DNA from: Isochrysis galbana | Taxonomy: Eukaryota; Haptophyta; Isochrysidales; Isochrysidaceae | Assembly (NCBI GenBank): GCA_018136815.1 | Contig: CM030934.1 | Location: forward strand, 6,178,698 to 6,242,697 | Length of the DNA: 64,000 bases | Reading direction: 5' to 3' | Shown here: positions 30,796-41,433 of the stretch, one piece after another | Position numbering within the stretch: the stretch's first letter is position 1 | Layout: every line of letters begins with the position of its first letter | Position numbers and translations under genes: made by a program | The notes under the pieces: generated by a model | What the model saw: only the letters and a program-made list of their open reading frames with translations | Told to the model about the DNA's origin: nothing | The model's database searches: none

Positions 30796-32042
30796 GCCGC
30801 TTCATCCTTCGCATCTCGCGCCACCATCCTTCCGTGAGCGCTCTCCTTCTTCCCCCCTTCGACACACCTGTTGACCCCTCCGACTTCGACGCCGACGCCT
30901 GGCTCGCCGGCGCCATCCTCGACTGCCTCGATCAGTCCGCCCCTCGCGTCTCCAACCTCATGGAGGCCTGCTCTCGCGAGGTCCTCCTCAGCGGGCGCAA
31001 ACTACTCTCCTACCTCGAGTCCATCCACGTTCCGCGCACCGGCGCTGAGATCGAGGCCGCCGCCTCCACCTTCGCTGCCCTACGCCCTTTCCGCATCGAC
31101 ATGCACGAGCCCGATGTAGAGGCCGCCGCACGCCTCGCCATTCGCTCCTTCGAGATGCTCCCATCGGCCTCCGCGGGCGGCCCCTTTGCTCTCCATCGCA
31201 TGCTCCTCGACAAGCTCCCCGACTCCCTCTCCTCCCTTCGCACCGACGAGCTGCGCAAGCTTTACGAGGCGGACATCATGGGCGAGCAGCCGTGCCACAT
31301 CGACAAGTTGATTGCGCGGATCGCCTTATGGCTGCGCCCCGGGACGCTTGCGCACGCGCCCGCCCCCTCCCCCTCAGTCTTCGCCGCCACCACTTCCCCC
31401 TTCTCCAACTCTGGCTGCTTCGTCTGCGGCGAGCGCACTTGCTCCGCCCGCACCTGCCCCCGCCGCTGTCACTCTTGCGGCGAGAAGCTATGCCCTGGCG
31501 CACGCGACAAGACGCTGTGCGTCGTGTGCGCCCCCTCCCCGCCTTCTCGCCCTCACACCCTCAATGCCTTGGGCAAGCCAGTGCCCGAACGCGTCTTTGA
31601 GCACCTCGCCCACCTTTGGGCTGAGCGCAATCGCCCGGCCTCCTCGCCCCAAGCTCACTCCGCCTCCTTTGTCGAAGGCGAGGCGGCACTCCTCGATCTC
31701 GTCGCCACCCTCGAGCTCGAACACGCCGCCCCTCCCTCGGACGTCGCCCCTCGCTCCGAGCCGCCGCTGCCTCCTCTTTTCGCGGGCTCCTTGGCCGTCG
31801 CTGCCGATGTCTTCCCCCCACCTCCTCCCTTCCACTCCGACCTCAATACATATTCGTCTGCGTATCGGCCCTCTTTGTTCGTAATTCCGTCCGTCCATCC
31901 GTCCGCCGCCCGCCGCCCATGTTGTGCCTCTCCCCCTCACTCGCTCTTTGCGATGGGTGCCCCCTTCTTGGGTGCCCCATCGGGGGGTGTGTTGTGGTTA
32001 GGGGGAGAGCCGCCCTTTAGGTTTCCCAAAGAGAGGCCCTGA
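30765..32042 (+). pseudogene. Gag-like ORF with Cys-rich zinc-binding segment, no proper start
   Basis: Open from the stop at 30762 to TGA at 32042 (about 425 codons). There is no ATG near the 5' end, so it is probably 5'-truncated or starts at an internal Met. The N-terminal 190 residues are helical (SREVLLSGRKLLSYLESIHV, FRIDMHEPDVEAAARLAIRS), like capsid or gag regions. A cluster CFVCGERTCSARTC, CHSCGEKLC and CVVC (about 31420-31530) is a zinc-knuckle-like set of nine cysteines, not the classic CCHC. The rest is Pro/Ser-rich. Its setting between retroelement pieces supports a retroelement gag or ORF1, but I cannot name the family, and a host Cys-rich protein is not excluded. Confidence 0.45.
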
Positions 32043-32249
32043 GGCCCTCTCTCTTTGTTTTCCCGCCTTCGCGTGTTTTGGTTTCTCCCTTCGGGTCGCA
32101 TCCTCTCCGTCCGATCGGGATCCTCCGATCCCGATCTTCCTCTCTTCCCCCCGTGTGTTAGGATAGGGGCGATCGCTCTCGATCCCCCTCCCTTGTTTTC
32201 TCATGTGTGCGCCCCCTTTCTTTCCTTGCGCGCGCCCCCCGTGTGTTTC

Positions 32250-34185
32250 CCCCCACCTAGGGGTGGGCCTTCTAGACTGGGACAACCATGTTAAGGCGCT
32301 ACAAGCAAAATGGGCATTAAATTACCTAGACGCGCGTCAAGCGCAATGGAAACAAGTGCTTGACGCTTGGTTCTGCCGCTCGAACCTAGGGAGAGCAGCT
32401 GTCCTGTCGACGATACCGACAAACAAACTGACCGACGGCATAACAGGCTCAAGCAAACTCCCGGCGTTCTGGAAACAAGCGCTGAACAACATCCGCGAAC
32501 TAGAACTCACACCCCTAAAAACGAGCAGAGAAGGGCTACTCTCGCAACCCATATGGGGCAGCCCGACACACCCGGGCCCCAAACTAAACCCCTCATGGGC
32601 GAAACTATGGAACAAACTTGAATGCAACGCCATACACAATGTTTTTAGAGACTTCGAGGCGACTGTAACTTACAGCGGGGAGGAATGTGCGCAATACCTT
32701 ACAAACAACGACAGGTATATACAATTTAAAGGAGAATATATCCCAAGGGACAAATTCTTAGAAACATGGGACACACTAGTAAGACACGCAACGTCGACAA
32801 TGGCGACAGCGGAGGATACGGATGCGAGGGGGGACATACCCCCCGGGCGCGAAAACAGAGAACAAAACGACCCGATAGAACCGCCCCCCGAATTACACAT
32901 CACGCAAGATGGCGAATACTATGTGAAGAACAAAGGCACATGGTACGAGGCGGAACTTTCGTACCTTGGCACACCAATAATCGGAAAGAGAACCACCGCC
33001 CCACTGAACCTCGACACCTCCCCGCCGGCCAGGTGGGGAGAAGGTTACAAGTCCAACAAGAGACTCGAGTACCCGCTAGCTGATGAAAACACCTTGGACG
33101 GCAAGACGCCGCTCGACACTATCGAAGTAGCACACCTCACCAGAGCCTTCCAGCGAGCGAGCCGCAAACGCAAGCGCCTCACGGGACCGACCAAATGGGA
33201 GGAGAAACTCCAAATACCAACAAGCACATGGACACACCTAGCTAAGCTATACACGTCCCCAATGGTGACGGCGCGCGACACGCACCTACACTTCAAACAC
33301 ATGACACATATACGAGTGGGCACGTACAATCGATTCCCCGACAGAGCAAACACATGCCGTATATGTGGAACGGCGAACGAATCCTCGACGCACCTGGGGG
33401 AATGCCCCGGGATAACCAGGGTATTGGACGCACTGAACAAAATCGCGAGGTTCTCGCCCAACGCCGAAAGAAGCAGAGAAGACATCATCATAGACAACCT
33501 ATTCATATTCCCAAAGGGAGGCGCCCCAAAAGCGATATACACTCTATACATGCTAGCATGGAGGTATATCATAACGGACTTCTATAGGATTCACTATGAG
33601 AATATAAACTACTCAGAAGAATCAATACTCATAAGAATAATAGAGAGATACACTACCCTGTGTAAAGCACTATTATTCGCATATGAAACCGACTCAGCGC
33701 AAACGGCCCAAGTGGGCATGGGAAGACAACCCAAGAAAAGGATAGATGTAGGCGACTTAAGACCCGTATTTCACATAAGCGACAGAGGTGGGCTCAAACC
33801 CAGTGCTGAGGAGCTAGCCGAGCTAGCCACCAAGCTGGGGATCGCGCACGCTGTCCAAGAGACCGAAGAACGAGGCAAAGAGGACGAATAAAACACCGAT
33901 ACAACCAGCAAGGGAGGGCACCGCTAGAGGCAATGCGTGCTAGACGAGACCCAACTACCAAATCACGGCCGAGAGGGAGAGACACACGAGAGAAAAAGAC
34001 CAAAAGGCCTGCCCGGACCCCACACTCCAAACCAGACCTCAGGTAGTGCACCGAGGTCGGACCCCGGAAACCGAAGAAAAAGGAAAGAAGGGGGGCAGGG
34101 GAAGAGGTGGAGGAAGGGAAGATAAGGGCGATGGAAATAGAGGTGTAGGTGTGTAGCCCAGAATCTTCAGATGTTTTTTTTTCTG
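32250..34185 (+). mobile_element. 5'-truncated LINE copy with intact C-terminal ORF2 and 3' end
   Basis: Homology to the LINE at 60310 begins abruptly at CACCTAGGGGTGGG (about 32254) inside ORF2, the classic 5' truncation of target-primed reverse transcription. The 3' untranslated part runs to AGCCCAGAATCTTCAGATGT followed by a T-run (34157-34184). The same 3' end occurs alone at 39728-39760, which fixes the element's terminus. Confidence 0.85.
32255..33891 (+). CDS. LINE ORF2 C-terminal part with CCHC zinc finger
   Basis: About 545 codons are open without a stop. It aligns with the C-terminal half of the LINE at 61780-62590 (LLDWDNHVKALQAKW, LSTIPTNKLTDGITG, LGTPIIG and so on) and continues beyond that copy's break. 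Near 33350 is a zinc finger typical of LINE C-termini (CRICGTANESSTHLGEC). The last part (MLAWRYIITDFYRIHYENIN...) is helical and basic. Reverse transcriptase motifs are absent because the copy is truncated, so it cannot move by itself. The lack of stops suggests a recent insertion. Confidence 0.8.
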
Positions 34186-34438
34186 TCTCAACAATCATTA
34201 GAGCCTCAATCCACAGCCACAGTCACAGCCACTCCACTCCACCAGCCACACAGGGTCTTTATGGGGATGTGATCGCATCGTGCAGGACAACGTGCGTGTG
34301 CATGCGGCGCACGTTCGCTATCATTTCCTTCATAATGATTCGCAAGTAAGAATGTGGCATATGACGTAAGGATGCACGCCGGGGTGCATACAGCTGAGGT
34401 AATCAAGCGATCGCAGCCCATCACCACGGTGGACTGAT
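34186..34438. other. Spacer, 3' region of the 34.4-kb gene
   Basis: No ORF of interest. Confidence 0.4.
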
Positions 34439-35428
34439 TCACAGGCCCATCTGCCGCTTGAAGTTCTCCATGCGTTCCCTTTCCTTCGCCTGCAGCTCTT
34501 GAACTCTTGCACTCGCCACTTCGCTCTTGTGTGCGGCCGCCTGTTGCCTTCTGGCGACACATGCCGCGAATTCATCCGAGTTGGCTCCCATCAGCGCGCT
34601 ATCGCTCATCGCTGGCATGCCCTCCTCCTCATCACTTCGTCGGTGATACGCTGTTTGCGCTCGCCGCTTCTCAAGCATTGCCTCACGACTTCCAGCATCT
34701 GGCTTAGTAGTGTCCACGCCCAACAAGGCAGCAGCCTCATCAAATGCTGATGACGCATCATCACGCGCGCGTCTCGAAGATCTTCCTATTCCAGATATGT
34801 GCGCTCGGCTTGCAACGCTAGCAGCTCGCTCGATTGCCGCCCCATCTCTGCCTTGTCCTGCAGCACGTCGCGTTTGCGCTTGGATTGAGTCACGGGTCGA
34901 CTCTAGCTGTAGCTGTTCCTCCGCACTCAACTTGCTCGCAAAGTCCCAGCGGTGGCGCGTGCGCTGGACGTCGATCCCATCTCGGCCACAGCTATACGTC
35001 TGTGAAGAGAGTCCCCCACTGTTCCATTTCGACACGAATTTGGAGAAGAGCTTGTGGGCCTCTTCCGATGGTAACTCCTCCAAAAACTTGCCGCGCGACT
35101 CCTGGAGCCAGCGCTGGAACTCTTGTGCTCGACGGAAGTAGTCGTCGGTGGTGATGGGCATCACACCGTGTGGAGGGCCACCGTCGAAGTCATGCTTTGC
35201 CCTCTTCTCCTTCTTGTGCTTCTCCTTCTTGTGCTTCTTCTCCTTCTTCTCCTGCGCAGAGCACAACTGGGAGTGAGAGCCGAGTGGCGTGCTGGTGGCC
35301 GAGTGGCGCGGCGCGTGAGTGAGTGACGCGGCGTGGCGTGGCGGCACGCTCGCCTTCTTGTGCCTCCGCTTGCGCTTCCTGTGCTCCAGGCTCTCATCGG
35401 AGGAGGAGTAGCTCGATGAGTGGCCCAT
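34439..35428 (-). CDS. Lys-rich nuclear protein with a conserved DDYF...EF..WL...FV..WN module
   Basis: 329 residues from the ATG at 35428. An N-terminal Ser-rich start (MGHSSSYSSSDES) is followed by Arg/Lys blocks (RKRKRRHKK, EKKEKKHKKEKHKKEK) that look like nuclear or RS-like signals. From about residue 80: ITTDDYFRRAQEFQRWLQES, then GKFLEELPSEEAHKLFSKFV and SKWNSGGL. This module is known to me from conserved plant and animal nuclear proteins of unknown function, but I cannot name the gene with certainty. The second half is helical with Arg/Gln-rich coils (VARRQQAAAHKSEVASARVQ). The frame extends upstream of the chosen ATG, but that part is Pro/Ser-rich and likely leader. A role in RNA processing is only suggested by composition. 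Confidence 0.65.
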   Translation of the reverse strand: MGHSSSYSSSDESLEHRKRKRRHKKASVPPRHAASLTHAPRHSATSTPLGSHSQLCSAQEKKEKKHKKEKHKKEKRAKHDFDGGPPHGVMPITTDDYFRRAQEFQRWLQESRGKFLEELPSEEAHKLFSKFVSKWNSGGLSSQTYSCGRDGIDVQRTRHRWDFASKLSAEEQLQLESTRDSIQAQTRRAAGQGRDGAAIERAASVASRAHISGIGRSSRRARDDASSAFDEAAALLGVDTTKPDAGSREAMLEKRRAQTAYHRRSDEEEGMPAMSDSALMGANSDEFAACVARRQQAAAHKSEVASARVQELQAKERERMENFKRQMGL

Positions 35429-36288
35429 CCGTGCGGCGAGTGGCGGCGGCGAGGCTCCCGGAGAGGGAGGAAGAGGGGGAGAGCGCGCGCGAGGGCGGCG
35501 GCGGAGGCTGTGAAAAGAGGAGTTTATATGGGTGTTGGTGATTCCGTCGGAGGGTGAGGTGAAGGGTGAAGGAGAAGGGGGGGTGAAGGCCTTCAGATTG
35601 GGATAGATTCTTGATTCTCGAGGCGGCGGCCACCACGCAGTCCTTCCGTTCGTGAGAGACTGTTCATGAAGGGAGTGGAGTTTACCTGAGGTGGTGAAGT
35701 AGTCGAGAGGGGGGGGAGGGGAGCCAAATTTAGGTAGGAGTAGGAGTACTCTATTGAACCGCAAGAGATTCTAAGATTGTACAATAGGCGAGGCGGGAAA
35801 GAGGGGGGGGGGGAGGAGGAGGCCAGATATAAATAGAAAGAGAGTGAAGAGTGAAGAGAGTCGAGCGGGAGCGCTGTCGGCGCCTCGGCAGCCCATTTCT
35901 TCTCTCGCGGGGGGGGGGGGGGGGGGGGGGGGCGGGGGGGGGGGGGGGGGGCGGGGGGGGCGGGTAAAGCGGTGGCGAGAGAGAGCGAGAGGAAGGGAAA
36001 GGGAAAGAAAGGGGAGAGAGGGGGGGTGGGGGAAGGAAGAGAGGCTGATTGGGGCCCGCGATGTACGTAGATCTAGATTCGAAGAGAAGGGGGAGAGTGG
36101 CAAGATGAGAGAGAGGAAGAAGAGAACAACCCGGCCGAGAAGAGAAGGGAAGCGTCGGGTAGGAGATCTTCTTCAAGAAAAGAGAGAAGAAAGGAGAGAG
36201 AGAGGCGGTTCGGGCGGGGACAGAGAGCAGGAAAGAAGAAGGGGGAGAGGGGGGGCGAAAGGGGGGAAGCCAGGCGGGATCCGCGCCC
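35429..36288. repeat. Purine-rich, G-run tract between divergent genes
   Basis: Includes G-runs at 35908-35960 broken by single C, and GGGAGAGAG repeats to 36290. It forms the shared upstream region of the minus gene at 34.4 kb and the plus gene at 36.3 kb. No coding signal. Confidence 0.7.
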
Positions 36289-38170
36289 ATGGCCGACGGA
36301 TCATCCGCGTCTGCCAAGGCAGGTGAGCGGCCGAGCTCTCGGGGGCGCGCAAGGCGAGGAGATGGCGGGGCCGTGAGCGCCATCCCCCGGCAGCCCCCAA
36401 CACTCGCCCACCGTGCGTGACTGCCCCGACATGCTCAGGTGAGATAGTCGCAAAGCTGAGGGACGCTGCGCAGAAGGTGCTCACCAAGAATTCAGACACT
36501 GGCAACTACGTGATTCTCGATGAAGGTGCGCCACCCGCGCGTAGGAGAGCGCGGTTCTGGACTGCCTCACCCTCGCCTACCCCTTTTCCGCAGCCAAGGA
36601 GAAGTATCAGGCCCTCGCCGCTCGCAGCTCTAACCTGAGCCGTGATGTTCGCGACCAGTACCAAGCCCTCGCCCTTCGTGGCTCCACCCTGAGTCGTGAC
36701 GTGCTCGGAAAGACGGGCATAACACCAGAGGACCTCTCGAAAGTGCACCGCGTGCCTGCATTCGTAGCGCTTGCCGCCATCTTTATCAACCTCTTGTTGA
36801 TCTTCTCGCGCTACAACACTGGGTGGGTCAAGGGCTTCATGAAGATCAATGGAAAGGTGTGTGCAGTTGGCCACGCGGGGGCTCCCCATCGTCTCCCTCC
36901 ACTATGAGTAGCCGGGATGTTCCTTTGCCGTTGGATCTACTCCGCGCATCTCTGGCCATCTTAGGTTTATGAGGCATATGTCTCCCTGATGGCTGTTGAG
37001 CTCGGCGAGGGTGGGGCAGACACATGGCGGTTTCATGAGGAGATGGGTGTGGACTGTGGCACCACCGATAGCGAGTATTGCATGCTGAGCTCGCTGTGCG
37101 AGGCCTCGCTCCCAGAGGGCGCCGACCCCAGCGCATACACGCCTACAGAGGCGTGGTGTGCGTTGGAAGAGGCGGGCAAACTCGCGCAAACGCTACTGTG
37201 GCTTGGCTTCATCCCTGGCATAGGCACCATGTTCCTCACCCTGCTGTTTGCGGCTAAGGAAATTGGCAAGGTGGGGACATACCTATCGAAGGCAGAAAAA
37301 CAAGGCATTTCAATGACCATCCAAAAGTACGCCATTTCGGCTTGCTGGGTGGGACTTTGGGCTTTCCTCTTCATCTCGATGGTCGCCTACGCAGCAGAAG
37401 TGCCTGATGGCCTTGGAGTAGGTCTAATTTCGCTCGAGGCGTCCTTTGGTGTGGTGCGCTTATCCTTTCTCCTTGTCTCCATCTTTGGCTCTCTTCTTAT
37501 CGTCTCGCTTTTTGACATGTGGCGCGCCGACGGATTCATCGAGGTGAGCGAGCCCTCGATTTGTAGAGCGCTGCGTCGGGCAGTCCACCGTCTCACCAAC
37601 TTGTCAAACTTGTGTATGTGCAGGCGTGGATGGAATTCGCAGAGACTCCACTGTGCTCCGTTAAGAAGGCCCTGTACCTTGAGCTCATGTTACAAATGTG
37701 CTGCTACTTGCTCATGTTCATCGACAAGGTTCAGGTGTGCCGTTGCTCAACCCGAGGCTTGCTTCGTGAGCAGTTGGAATTGCGAGATGGACGTGTGTCA
37801 CGTTACATCAGGCTCATGACATTGTGGCGGTTGACCCCCCCCCCCCCGACAGTGGGAGTTGCTGCTGGTTGTCATCTGCGTATACTACGTGGACGCTAAG
37901 GTGCGCAACTTCATGCTCATGTACGTTGTCCTGTCCAGCGCCTCGATCCTTTTCGACCTAGTGGAGTTGTGCTTCATGCCGCAAGACTGGGAGAACTACA
38001 CACCTGGCCAGACCTTTACTCATGGCCTCTTCATGACGGTACTCACGCTCAAGATCCTCATCCTGGGCACGATATACTTGTATGAAAAGGAAATGAAGGC
38101 TCAGGGTGGCGCGTGGCGTTCCTTCCACCCGGACGATATCGAGGGCCGCGAGGATGAGATAGCCGAATGA
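36289..38170 (+). CDS. Polytopic membrane protein of unknown family (6 exons)
   Basis: Exons 36289-36322, 36439-36525, 36594-36856, 36965-37543, 37624-37734 and 37853-38170 join in frame to 463 residues; all introns are GT-AG. The cytosolic-looking start includes an internal repeat (KYQALAARSSNLSRDV then QYQALALRGSTLSRDV). About seven hydrophobic spans follow: VPAFVALAAIFINLLLIF, LLWLGFIPGIGTMFLTLLF, ISACWVGLWAFLFISMVAY, LSFLLVSIFGSLLIVSLF, LLLVVICVYYV, FMLMYVVLSSASILFDLV and LFMTVLTLKILILGTIYLY. A loop between spans 1 and 2 holds several Cys (DCGTTDSEYCMLSSLCEAS), likely luminal or outside. The C-terminus is acidic. I do not recognise the family. Confidence 0.8.
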
Positions 38171-39725
38171 AAATAGCTCTTTCTGGTTTTGCCGCATTTA
38201 GGGGACCTTGCTAGCACGACTGACCTTCAGACGGTCTGAGAAGTCTTTCACCCAGCTGTCGGCATGCGATTTATGATAGGCATGGCCTTCAGGTACAGAT
38301 ATCAATGAATGCGTTTCAATGTTCAACGGGTGGTGGCGTGCATTTGAGGGTCTATGTTCGCAGCAAGACATGCAAATGCGCGTTCATGCCCTGGCTTCAC
38401 TCGGGGCACTAGACCTCCTGCACCCCTTGCTTTGGAGGAGCGATAGCTGCGTCCATGTGCCGTATGCACACGGGGCACTATTCCAGAACCATGTTCTCAT
38501 AGGTTGCCCCCACTTTGTTTGGATGCGAATCGTGACTTGGACATCCTCATCTTCCTCCGTCTTTGCTTTCTGTCGCCGCGCTTGCAGCTCTACAAATACA
38601 GGCCCCTAGAGTGCGGAGGGAGGGAGGTGCTAGGAGCGGGGGGTCTGGCTGCGGCTGAGACTAAGAAGAGAACTTATGACGAACGAAAGGGCTCACTGGA
38701 GCACTTGGATAGTAAAGGAAAATATTCTAAGTGCGAGAGTTTAGTACCGAGTATGGAGGGCAAGAGCGAAGAGGCGGCGGCGCCTCCCCATTCATTACCA
38801 TTCACAAAACCTACTTCCTACTTGAATTGAAACAGCTGGCTATCGCTTCCATCCTACTTACTGCCCTGCACGGGGAAGCTCTGACAATGCCCTTACCTCA
38901 CGCTATCGCCCTCACACACGCTGCTCCCCCTTCGTTCCTTTGTCTTCGGTTTCGGCAACTACAACTGTTCTTGAGAGGGTGCAACCTCCTATACGTGTGA
39001 GTGCGATGTGCAGCCGGCGGCACGTGTGCAGTGTTGCTGGACTCGTGCTGTTGTGTCCCTCGCGGGCTGTGATGGGTGAGGAATGCACGATTGCGCTTTC
39101 GTGGAGTGAGAGGTTGTGTGGAGTGTTGATATGATGCCAACCATAAAGTTTGTCCCACATTAATCGGCACAGCGGGCACGCACCTGATACTGAGAGCAGA
39201 TGTACACCGGCGGCGAGCGCCCCGCGCTACACACATGTCGCGCCATCTCGTGAAGTGTATGAGCGCGTCCCTACAGTGAGTGAGTGGGAGACGAAGGAAC
39301 AGAGGCAGCTCAGCAGAGGGATGGTGGGCGGTGGGCGAGGGCGTCGAGAACTGCTCACCGGCCACGGCAGTGGTCCGGCAGTGGTCCAAGATAATGTGCC
39401 ACCATGGCCTCGCGACTCCCTCTCCCTCCCGGTCCACCAGAGCCCCTACTCCTCTCGCCTCGCGCTATTGTCAGACTTTTGTACAGCCGTTTTTGGGCCC
39501 GCTCCACGTGCTGCGACGGTCATGTGAGAACGACGCACGACGCGTGCGCGACGGAGCAACGCTGGCAGGGCAGTGTGCCTGCGGTTCTGTCTCACCTGTG
39601 GGAGCCCTGCGGCAGCCCGCATAGTGGCTAGGCCAGATGTGTCGGATCAGCCCGATGAAAGCGGGAGTCCTGCCGGCACTTCCCAAAAATAGAACGTCAA
39701 ACTTTTGGCAACGAGGGGTACTGTA
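38171..39725. other. Intergenic; repeat scraps, no gene
   Basis: 38920-38995 holds CCCCCTTCGTTCCTTTGTCT and TTCGGTTTCGG (also at 12390-12415), then the GAGGGTGCAACCTCC motif seen in other retroelement scraps. Open frames at 39150-39630 have no family features. Confidence 0.5.
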
Positions 39726-39727
39726 CT

Positions 39728-39762
39728 CCTAGCCCAGAATCTTCAGATGTATTTTTTTTTGG
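39728..39762 (+). mobile_element. Minimal LINE 3'-end stub
   Basis: AGCCCAGAATCTTCAGATGT followed by ATTTTTTTTTT, identical to the LINE 3' end at 34157-34184 except for one A. It is likely an extreme 5'-truncated insertion of only about 35 bp, just upstream of the sulfotransferase gene. Confidence 0.6.
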
Positions 39763-40014
39763 ACATAAAGTAGTATGGACACTAGTCCACCCCGAGTGAG
39801 CACCGGCAGCAGCAAGGGAGGAGGGAAGGAGGGTCCCTGGAGGAGCTCGGAGAGGGTGGGGGAGAAAGGGGAGGGGGTGGGAGAGGGGAGAGGGAGGCAG
39901 AGGAGGGGACGGGCGGGTTGCGGGGGGGAGAGGGGGAGGGGGTGGGGGGGGGGGGGCACTGGGGGGAAAGGAGGCGAGGGGACTGCCTTGCCTCCCTCCC
40001 TGCCTGCGCCTCGT

Positions 40015-41433
40015 ATGCGTCGGCCACATATGAGAGATCTGCTGCTCGGCGCAGCGCTGCCTCTCGCCACTGCGCAGCAAGCCGAGCCGATCGTTGAGTG
40101 CTCGCACTCGTGTGACAGCCAGGGGAGGTGTATGCCGCTCCGCTATATATGGGGCACACAGAAGGCTGGAACCTCCACTATCTACCTCATGCTCGCTGCA
40201 CACTCCGTCTGCGGTGGGAATTGGAGGTTTGGCAGCAGAGAGACTCAAACGACAAGAGGACATCCGCTCCACTTTATGGATGCGAAAGAGTCCCATTATT
40301 TCACTCATATTCACGGGTCTGCTTCTCGCGATGAATACACTGCAACATATGTAGCGGACGACTGCCCTTCACGATGTTTTGTGGATGGAACACCAGCGAA
40401 CTTCATGTCGCATTTTGCTCCCGCTAAGCTGCGTTCGATCATGACGAACTCTGAGGCGGTGCGCGTTTGCCCACAACATAGACATGCCACGTGCCGATGA
40501 AAATGTGCGTCACCAGCGATGCTGCTCGATCCTTACGATGTGCCTCGCATGCATCTCCGTGCAATCGGTTACAGGTGCGAGCTCGATTTGTGGTCCAACT
40601 CAGGGAACCTGTTGCACGCCACGTGTCCTACATCAAGATGGAGATCAGAGAAGGGCGCCTTTCCGACTCCATGGATATCTTTACATCGGAGCAGCTGTTC
40701 GTATGGTCCAACCACATGAGCAATCACCGTCAGCAACTAAGTAGTATTGAATATCTCCTACCTCAGTTGCGCCTGTGCAATGAACGCCATGGCGAGCTTG
40801 CAAAGCCGTCCTGCGTTGTCATGGGTCTGCAGGCAGCAGAGATAGCGAGCGAGATGCTGGCGGGGTGTCGGATACTTTCATACGAAGGAGCTGGTGTCAA
40901 TAGATCCTTCAGTGTTGCACAGGGTGTCCCTAGCGCAGGGACATGCACCCAATTCAACTACCCACATGTGAGATCTCAAGCTACGCTCTCATATCATTCC
41001 CTTGGCTTGTTTGCATGTGCAGCCCTCCTGCATGTCCCACATTCCATGGCGCTCAGATGATACCCGCTCCTCTGATTTTTAGGTCATTGGAAGAGGACTG
41101 TATGCTTCTCATTTGTACAATTGGCTGGCGCAATTCTCGCGCCCACAACTGCTATTGCTCAACATGCACACAAACTTCGAGTCTTCCGCTTCGAATGATT
41201 ATTATCAGAACATACTGGACTTCTTAGGCATTCCAGCCACCATCAAACCATCCGACAGCACTGTGCCCTCGGCCGAAGTCTCGCCGCCGTCCCAGCAAGA
41301 CATCTTGAGCTGCAGGCATCGGGACATCTTGCTTGCAGAATACGATCGATGGAATCAAATTTTGTACGCAATGGAGCCAAGTTTTCCACGGTTTCCCCCT
41401 GCAACCAACGTCCCTTGTCATGCCTATGGTTAA
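40015..41433 (+). CDS. Secretory-pathway carbohydrate sulfotransferase-like protein (3 exons)
   Basis: Exons 40015-40458, 40575-40967 and 41083-41433 join in phase 0 to 395 residues; both introns are GT-AG. The start MRRPHMRDLLLGAALPLATA is a signal peptide or weak anchor. The PAPS-binding 5'-phosphosulfate loop is RYIWGTQKAGTSTIYLML (GTQKAGTS). The 3'-phosphate motif is RARFVVQLREPVARHVSYIK, split by intron 1 right at its start. DGTPANFM lies between them, as in the heparan-sulfate/NDST-type sulfotransferase fold. Seven cysteines outside the core suggest a luminal protein. It would transfer sulfate from PAPS to a glycan in the Golgi; the acceptor is unknown. The G-rich stretch upstream of 40015 is open in frame but of junk composition, so I chose the first Met with a signal peptide. 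Confidence 0.85.

Noticed and set aside
30834-30836. GTG as start of the gag-like frame
   Set aside because: Eukaryotic initiation at GTG is unlikely and there is no ATG up to the stop at 30762, so I treat the frame as 5'-truncated.
39150-39630. Overlapping Arg/Ser-rich frames
   Set aside because: Random-looking composition, three frames open at once, no splice or family support.
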